DNA of 64,000 nucleotides from NCBI RefSeq assembly GCF_002917885.1, contig NZ_PQNY01000002.1, forward strand, positions 62,001 to 126,000, given 5' to 3'. This DNA is from Flavobacterium croceum DSM 17960. GTDB taxonomy: Bacteria > Bacteroidota > Bacteroidia > Flavobacteriales > Flavobacteriaceae. Below, piece by piece: positions 62,686 to 64,000 of this stretch (the stretch's first letter is position 1; every line of letters starts with the position of its first letter). A program made the translations under genes and the position numbers. Below the pieces are notes generated by a model. It searched no databases, was not told the origin of the DNA, and was given only the letters and a program-made list of their open reading frames with translations.

Positions 62686-64000
62686 TTATTCTGATTTCCA
62701 ATTCAACCTATCCATTTGATTATATTGCCAAGGCGCTGCATTGTTTTCAATATTTGTCATCATAGCATTAAGCGATTGTGGTGCTGCACTTTGCTCCATA
62801 ACCAAATATCTTCTCATATCGATAATGATGGAAAGCGGACTAATATTTACCGGACATTCTTCTACACAAGCATTACAACTTGTACAAGCCCACAACTCTT
62901 CTGGAGTAATATAATCGTTCAATAACGATTTATTATCGGGTACAAAAACTCCATTATTTGCATCTATATTTTTACCTACTTCTTCCAATCGATCTCTGGT
63001 AGACATCATAATTTTTCTTGGAGATAATTTTTTACCCGTAGCATTGGCAGGACAAGACGAAGTACATCTTCCGCACTCGGTACAAGTATATGCATTAAGT
63101 AATTGTACCCAGTTTAAGTCGTGTACATCAGATGCTCCAAACTTACTAGGAACAGCATCTGCTGGAGGTGCAGCATAGGGATCGGCATTGGGATCTAGCA
63201 TCAATTTTACTTCGTTTGTTACACTTTCTAAATTGTCTAATTTTCCTTTTACGTTTAAATCTGCATAATACGTGTTTGGAAATGCAAGCAAAATATGTAA
63301 GTGTTTAGAATAGTATAGGTAGTTCATAAAACCAAGAATACCAATAATATGCAACCACCAACAAGCTCTTTCTATCATGTGTACTGCATTTTCATCCATT
63401 CCATTAAATACGGGAGAAATAAAATGACTTACAGGAAAAGAGCCCGCTTGAATGTAGTGTGAAACACCTGCTTGTTGTAACCAAAAATCAGCTGCATTCA
63501 TCACTAAAAACAAAGTCATCAATACCATTTCAAAATATAAAATTGTATTGGCATCTTTTTTTGGATCGCCCTCCAAATCTGGATTGGATAGTCTGTTTAT
63601 TTTTAAAACATTTCTTCTCATCCAAAATAATACTACCGCGATGAGCACTAATAATGCTAATATTTCAAATGACCCAATAAGTATATTGTACAATAAGCCT
63701 AAACCAGCAAATATACGGTGTGTACCAAACAAACCATCAATAATTATTTCTAGTAATTCAATATTGATAATAATAAAACCTACATAAACAATAATATGTA
63801 AAAATGCTGCTAATGGGCGTTTTACCATTTTTGATTGGCCTAAAGCTACCATAAACATATTGTTCCATCGAGCAGAAGCATTGTCTGCTCTATCTACAGG
63901 TTTACCAAGCTTAATGTTTCTAATGAGTTTTTTAACGTTGATTGTAAAAAAACCGAAGCCAATAATAAGAAGTACTGCAAAAAATAATTGTGCTAAGAGG
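62686..64000 (-). CDS. Membrane-bound 4Fe-4S ferredoxin-type protein, HdrD/GlcF-like (5' end outside window)
   Basis: Partial gene: the frame stays open to the right edge, so the start lies outside (a Met at 63858 is internal). About 438 codons are present. Several membrane helices occupy the N-terminal part, followed by two 4Fe-4S motifs, CTECGRCTSSCP and CTSCNACVEECP, and a C-terminal soluble tail. The architecture fits a quinone-linked HdrC/DsrK-like subunit that pairs with the HdrB-like protein of the same operon, probably moving electrons across or at the inner membrane. Natural substrate unknown. Confidence 0.9.
   Translation of the reverse strand, partial: LLAQLFFAVLLIIGFGFFTINVKKLIRNIKLGKPVDRADNASARWNNMFMVALGQSKMVKRPLAAFLHIIVYVGFIIINIELLEIIIDGLFGTHRIFAGLGLLYNILIGSFEILALLVLIAVVLFWMRRNVLKINRLSNPDLEGDPKKDANTILYFEMVLMTLFLVMNAADFWLQQAGVSHYIQAGSFPVSHFISPVFNGMDENAVHMIERACWWLHIIGILGFMNYLYYSKHLHILLAFPNTYYADLNVKGKLDNLESVTNEVKLMLDPNADPYAAPPADAVPSKFGASDVHDLNWVQLLNAYTCTECGRCTSSCPANATGKKLSPRKIMMSTRDRLEEVGKNIDANNGVFVPDNKSLLNDYITPEELWACTSCNACVEECPVNISPLSIIIDMRRYLVMEQSAAPQSLNAMMTNIENNAAPWQYNQMDRLNWKSE

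Noticed and set aside
62686..63858. Complete 390-residue Fe-S protein starting at 63858
   Set aside because: The frame stays open to the window edge with membrane-like sequence (LLIIGFGFFTINVKK), so that Met is internal and the gene is partial.
1..64000. CRISPR array, rRNA operon or further tRNAs
   Set aside because: I saw no regularly spaced direct repeats and no rRNA-like sequence, and only one stretch folds as a tRNA.

Overview
This window is chromosomal sequence from a member of the Bacteroidota, almost certainly a Flavobacteriaceae-type bacterium. The evidence is strongly AT-rich DNA, repeated TAnnTTTG promoter -7 motifs just upstream of genes, a PorX response regulator together with a protein carrying a type IX secretion (T9SS) C-terminal signal, BshA (bacillithiol), the long Bacteroidota form of NusB, and the nusB-DUF1573-yajC cluster. 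Nearly all of the 64 kb is densely packed housekeeping sequence. There is one tRNA (Pro, anticodon TGG). I saw no rRNA, CRISPR array, prophage or integrated plasmid.

Layout. 0-7.4 kb: secreted protein, isocitrate dehydrogenase (icd), dnaK, tRNA-Pro, thioredoxin reductase, a YihY/BrkB membrane protein and nadC. 7.5-13 kb (+): DEAD-box helicase, BatA/VWA membrane protein, a dihydroorotase-like protein that has lost its metal ligands, a small membrane protein and a carboxylesterase. 13-14.8 kb (-): MBL-fold hydrolase and two envelope proteins. 14.9-18.4 kb (+): a large conserved protein of unknown function, peptidase T and a YdeI-like protein. 18.4-21.2 kb (-): yajC, DUF1573, nusB and a leucine dehydrogenase-like enzyme. 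21.4-25.2 kb: ABC exporter, PUR-alpha-like protein, small heat-shock protein, TerB-like and DUF1456 proteins. 25.4-34 kb (+): cyanophycin synthetase, TPR and DUF1569 proteins, U32 peptidase-like protein and DPP IV-like peptidase.

34.08-34.97 kb is the only clear mobile DNA: a decayed IS982-family element with degraded terminal inverted repeats and a multiply broken transposase. 35-46.5 kb: SelO, GT2 glycosyltransferase, a divergent multi-pass membrane protein, SF2 helicase, outer-membrane-type protein, HisB-N-like phosphatase, an unlisted 55-aa membrane protein, CorA, HutI and an M13 peptidase. 46.6-50.2 kb (+): porX-tsaE-ald and a small membrane-anchored protein. 50.2-54.2 kb (-): T9SS cargo, dicarboxylate symporter, aroC. 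54.3-55.6 kb (+): lipoprotein and porin-like protein. 55.7-64 kb (-): a tightly spaced run of eight genes comprising two Fe-S proteins, a HAD-like protein, two proteins of unknown function, a GH3/beta-lactamase lipoprotein, bshA and a PrcB-like lipoprotein. The first gene of that run continues past the right edge.

I did not find a convincing new multi-gene system. The observations most worth pursuing are the IS982 relic and the gene fragment it may have cut, a sigma-54-like promoter upstream of dnaK, the metal-ligand-free dihydroorotase, several conserved proteins of unknown function, and the repeated use of one hairpin as both terminator and 3' coding end for convergent genes.
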